7,274 bases of DNA from JANQLC01 sp036881805 (GTDB lineage: Bacteria > Bacteroidota > Bacteroidia > Flavobacteriales > JANQLC01): NCBI GenBank assembly GCA_036881805.1, contig JBAJNK010000060.1, positions 1 through 7,274 on the forward strand, read 5' to 3'. Positions 6,729 to 7,274 of this stretch are shown here, piece by piece. Numbering within the stretch: the first letter of the stretch is position 1; every line of letters begins with the position of its first letter. The notes below the pieces were generated by a model that did not search any database, was not told where the DNA came from, and worked only from the letters and a program-made list of their open reading frames with translations. The translations under genes and the position numbers were made by a program.

Positions 6729-7274
6729 AAACAACCTGCCACTTTTAAACCGTCGCGCATGGACAAAAACGAAAAAATAAATCCTTCTTTTTAAACTGCC
6801 AAACGGGATTGGAGAAATAAATTCCTTTTCAAATTGCCATAATTAAGGCCAAAAGCAAAAAATAAGCCTCATTTTAAACCGCTGCGCACATGCAAATACC
6901 TAAAAAAGCGTCCTCTTAGTCCCCCTATAAGGGTAAGGGCAAAAAAACAAGTCCACCCCCTTTAAGCTGCCACATAGGGTAGGAGAAAAAAACAAAGCTG
7001 CGTTTTCAAGCCACCCCACAGGGACGAAACCACTCACCCCTCTTTTAAACCACTACGAGCGAACAAACACCAAAAAATACGCCTTTTTAAATCGCTGTGC
7101 ACACACAAATATCAAAGAAAGCCCCTTTCTCTGCCAAACAGGGACAAGGCCTCGAAAATAACCCGCTTTTTCAAACCGCCATGCACATACAAATATCAAA
7201 AAAAGGCCTCTTTTTCAGACGTTCCACAGGGACGAAAGCCCCGCCTATCGAACCACCACGCACGGGGAAACAGC
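6721..7274 (+). repeat. Right degenerate ~44-bp tandem repeat array
   Basis: No gene is seen from the holA promoter to the window end. The sequence divides into about 13 units of mostly 39-46 bp, in the same orientation as the other two arrays. Unit starts fall near the A-runs at 6726, 6773, 6858, 6901, 6945, 6986, 7072, 7155 and 7197. Each holds a CTTTTTAAACYGCC-like middle segment. Two kinds of third segment recur, one like GCGCACATACAAATAYC (for example 7183-7195) and one like CCACAGGGACGAAA (near 7016 and 7225), in no strict order. The 60 bases from 7141 hold 23 A, 17 C, 9 G and 11 T, the same A/C bias as elsewhere. The array continues past the window. Confidence 0.85.

Noticed and set aside
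6689..6766. Upstream ATG at 6766 for holA
   Set aside because: The extra 26 residues would be encoded by the promoter and a repeat unit. The family N-terminus begins at the ATG at 6688.

Overview
The window most likely comes from a Bacteroidetes bacterium, probably Bacteroidales-like. The ribose-phosphate pyrophosphokinase, long CTC-type L25, thioredoxin reductase and DNA polymerase III delta proteins all read as members of that phylum. The start regions also fit: Shine-Dalgarno sequences are absent, -7 elements of the form TAnnTTTG lie ahead of the tRNA, prs and holA, and the tRNA gene does not encode CCA. No species can be named from the sequence.

Layout: a repeat array (about 1-835); tRNA-Leu(CAA) on the minus strand (868-951); a 118-bp unique gap with two divergent promoters; a tight plus-strand pair prs-rplY (1070-2629); a second and largest repeat array of about 1.9 kb (about 2640-4559) between convergent units; a minus-strand pair holA-trxB (6688 down to 4638), separated by a very AT-rich 80-bp spacer; and a third array from about 6721 to the window end. 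The genes are ordinary, intact housekeeping functions: PRPP synthesis, 5S rRNA binding in the ribosome, thiol redox and replication clamp loading. Coding and tRNA sequence together cover only about half of the window.

The striking element is the non-coding half. All three long intergenic stretches are built from one degenerate tandem unit, usually 40-47 bp. It has an A-run followed by TAAGCCCG, then CTTTTTCAAACCGCC, then ACACAGGGACAAAAACC. The unit points the same way in every array, whichever way the adjacent genes run. It stops at promoters and is absent inside the two gene pairs. I do not recognise this family. It is not a CRISPR array, an insertion sequence or a set of genes. The many short reading frames across it look like by-products of a roughly 15-codon periodicity. 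If the window holds an undescribed system, this genome-architecture repeat is the candidate; its function cannot be read from the sequence.
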